In this document: positions 4,668 to 6,036 of the stretch, one piece after another | Layout: each line of letters opens with the position of its first letter | Position numbering within the stretch: the stretch's first letter is position 1 | NCBI GenBank assembly: GCA_030636885.1 | Contig: DAOVVY010000053.1 | Span: forward strand, 1-6,036 | Direction of reading: 5' to 3' | Source of the DNA: Candidatus Nanohaloarchaea archaeon | Lineage (GTDB): Archaea; EX4484-52; GLR71 | DNA: 6,036 nt | The notes under the pieces: model-generated | Told to the model about the DNA's origin: nothing | The model's database searches: none | Seen by the model: only the letters and a program-made list of their open reading frames with translations | Position numbers and translations under genes: made by a program

Positions 4668-6036
4668 ATGGAATATAAAGGTCTGACATTGGACAAGTTT
4701 CAGGTTGATGCAATTGATTCAATTGACAATAATCATTCAGTTGTAGTTTCTGCACCAACAGGGTCGGGCAAGACTTTAATCGCAGACTACATAATAAACA
4801 AATACATCGACAAGGGTATCACTGTGATTTATACAGCACCCATAAAGGCCTTATCAAACCAGAAATACAAAGAATTCTCAAAAGAATACGGCAAGGAACG
4901 TGTCGGTCTCATAACTGGAGACATAACAATTAACCCCAGCGCACCCATTGTCATCATGACTACTGAGATTTATCGTAACATGGCAATCGTAAAAGATGCA
5001 GCCTTAAAAAATCTAGCGTATGTAATCTTTGATGAGATACATTTCATAAATGATATAGAGCGCGGTTACGTCTGGGAGGAATCCATCATGTTTTCTGCCG
5101 AGAATGTCCGTATGCTCTGCCTTTCAGCAACCATCCCTAATGCGCGCGAGTTTGCGGACTGGATTGCGGCCATAAAAGGTCACACGGTTGACACCGTGAT
5201 AAATGACGTCAGGCCCGTACCATTGCACCGTACCTTCTTTGACAGCGAACTAGGTATTGCCACACTTGACGACATAAAATCAAACAGACGAAAACACAAG
5301 ATATTCCACAAGGGTTTCAGAGTACCTCAGAAAAGGTCAATGTACCAGATAAAGACACACATTGAACTGGTGTCTCTGATCAAAGACAAATTACCATGTT
5401 TCTTTTTCACATTCTCAAGACAGAAATGCCAGAAGAACGCACTGGAACTTTCAAGATCAGACCTGTTCAAGACAAACAGCGAGATAACTTCATATATGCG
5501 AAAAAAATTAAGTGCCGCACCACCCGAAATCAATAACCTGAAATCAACTCAAGATCTAAGAGCTGTAATCCCTTACGGTATCGCATTCCATCACGCTGGA
5601 TTATTACCAATAATCAAAGAACTTGTTGAGGAACTGTTTTCAATGGGTTTAATCAAAGTGCTCTACACTACAGAAACGTTTGCAGTGGGTATCAACATGC
5701 CTGCAAAAAGTGTATGCTTTGATTCCATGATGAAATTTGACGGCGTGACTTTCAGGTATCTCAATTCAAAAGAATATTTCCAGATTGCAGGTCGTGCCGG
5801 ACGCCGTGGCATTGACGATAAAGGTTTTGCCTATGCGATTGTAGATCAGCGCGACTTCAACTATGAGATACTAAAAGATATGACAACTGATGACACTGAA
5901 CCTATAAAATCGCAGTTCCGTCTTTCAGTAAACACCGTACTGAACCTGGTCAAGCAACACAACCCTGACGAGATAGACCACATCCTGTGCAAAAATTTCA
6001 ATACCTACCAGAAATACGGCAACCGTTTCGACACCG
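4668..6036 (+). CDS. Ski2/Mtr4-like DExH RNA helicase (3' end cut by window)
   Basis: An open frame of 456 residues runs from ATG 4668 past the right edge, so the C-terminus is missing. It is a superfamily 2 helicase with all motifs: FQVDAI (11-16, upstream Q), I APTGSGKT (29-36), Ia TAPIKALSNQKY (56-67), GLITGD (80-85), Ib TTEIYRNM (98-105), II DEIH (122-125), III SAT (153-155), IV FFFTFSRQKC (245-254), V TTETFAVGINMPAKSV (334-349) and VI QIAGRAGRRG (372-381). The pattern ITGD..INP.A...MTTEIYRNM and FDEIHFINDIERGYVWEE is that of the Ski2/Mtr4 (Dob10, COG4581) branch rather than the DNA helicase Hel308. Eukaryotic relatives feed RNA to the exosome; an RNA-decay role here is inferred. The winged-helix and ratchet domains would follow outside the window. 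It begins 46 bases after ftsY with its own promoter. Confidence 0.92.
   Translation, partial: MEYKGLTLDKFQVDAIDSIDNNHSVVVSAPTGSGKTLIADYIINKYIDKGITVIYTAPIKALSNQKYKEFSKEYGKERVGLITGDITINPSAPIVIMTTEIYRNMAIVKDAALKNLAYVIFDEIHFINDIERGYVWEESIMFSAENVRMLCLSATIPNAREFADWIAAIKGHTVDTVINDVRPVPLHRTFFDSELGIATLDDIKSNRRKHKIFHKGFRVPQKRSMYQIKTHIELVSLIKDKLPCFFFTFSRQKCQKNALELSRSDLFKTNSEITSYMRKKLSAAPPEINNLKSTQDLRAVIPYGIAFHHAGLLPIIKELVEELFSMGLIKVLYTTETFAVGINMPAKSVCFDSMMKFDGVTFRYLNSKEYFQIAGRAGRRGIDDKGFAYAIVDQRDFNYEILKDMTTDDTEPIKSQFRLSVNTVLNLVKQHNPDEIDHILCKNFNTYQKYGNRFDT

Noticed and set aside
5327..5533. A short minus-strand frame inside the helicase gene
   Set aside because: It lies opposite the intact helicase reading frame, which carries all the motifs; there is no promoter or ribosome-binding site.
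1..6036. Mobile element, CRISPR array, defence or toxin-antitoxin system
   Set aside because: I saw no transposase, integrase, spaced direct repeats or toxin-like pair; the genes are conserved housekeeping genes in a familiar order.

Overview
This is a gene-dense, AT-rich archaeal chromosome segment dominated by translation and protein-targeting genes. The archaeal assignment rests on the gene set itself (ribosomal proteins eS19, eL39 and eL31, initiation factor aIF6, a PDCD5-family protein, prefoldin alpha and an archaeal-type FtsY), on TATA-box promoters, and on GTGAT-type Shine-Dalgarno sites that match the conserved 3' end of archaeal 16S rRNA. TGA, TAG and TAA are all used as ordinary stops. 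The lineage cannot be fixed from this window. A Thermoplasmata-like euryarchaeon or a DPANN-type archaeon are both possible, and this guess is weak.

Layout. On the minus strand (46-396) lies a 116-residue protein of unknown function with its own promoter and a hairpin/T-tract terminator. A short divergent promoter region (397-602) separates it from the plus-strand cluster: rps19e (603-1025), a PDCD5/TFAR19-family protein (1038-1379), rpl39e (1442-1615) and rpl31e with a long Lys/Ala/Pro tail (1626-2162). A strong T-tract terminator follows. Next come aIF6 (2241-2921), prefoldin alpha (3043-3456) and the SRP receptor ftsY (3497-4621). The last gene is a Ski2/Mtr4-like RNA helicase that starts at 4668 and runs off the right edge; its TATA spacing predicts a leaderless mRNA.

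Together the genes cover ribosome building (eS19, eL39, eL31), large-subunit maturation and anti-association (aIF6), folding of nascent proteins (prefoldin), delivery of ribosomes to the membrane (FtsY), and probably RNA decay or processing (helicase). From S19e to FtsY this is the classic archaeal order. The LX/L18a-type ribosomal gene often found between aIF6 and prefoldin is missing here. I found no mobile element, CRISPR array, tRNA, rRNA or evident new defence system. The oddities are the unrecognised divergent gene, the L31e tail, SD sites that create false in-frame GTG starts, and the leaderless helicase.
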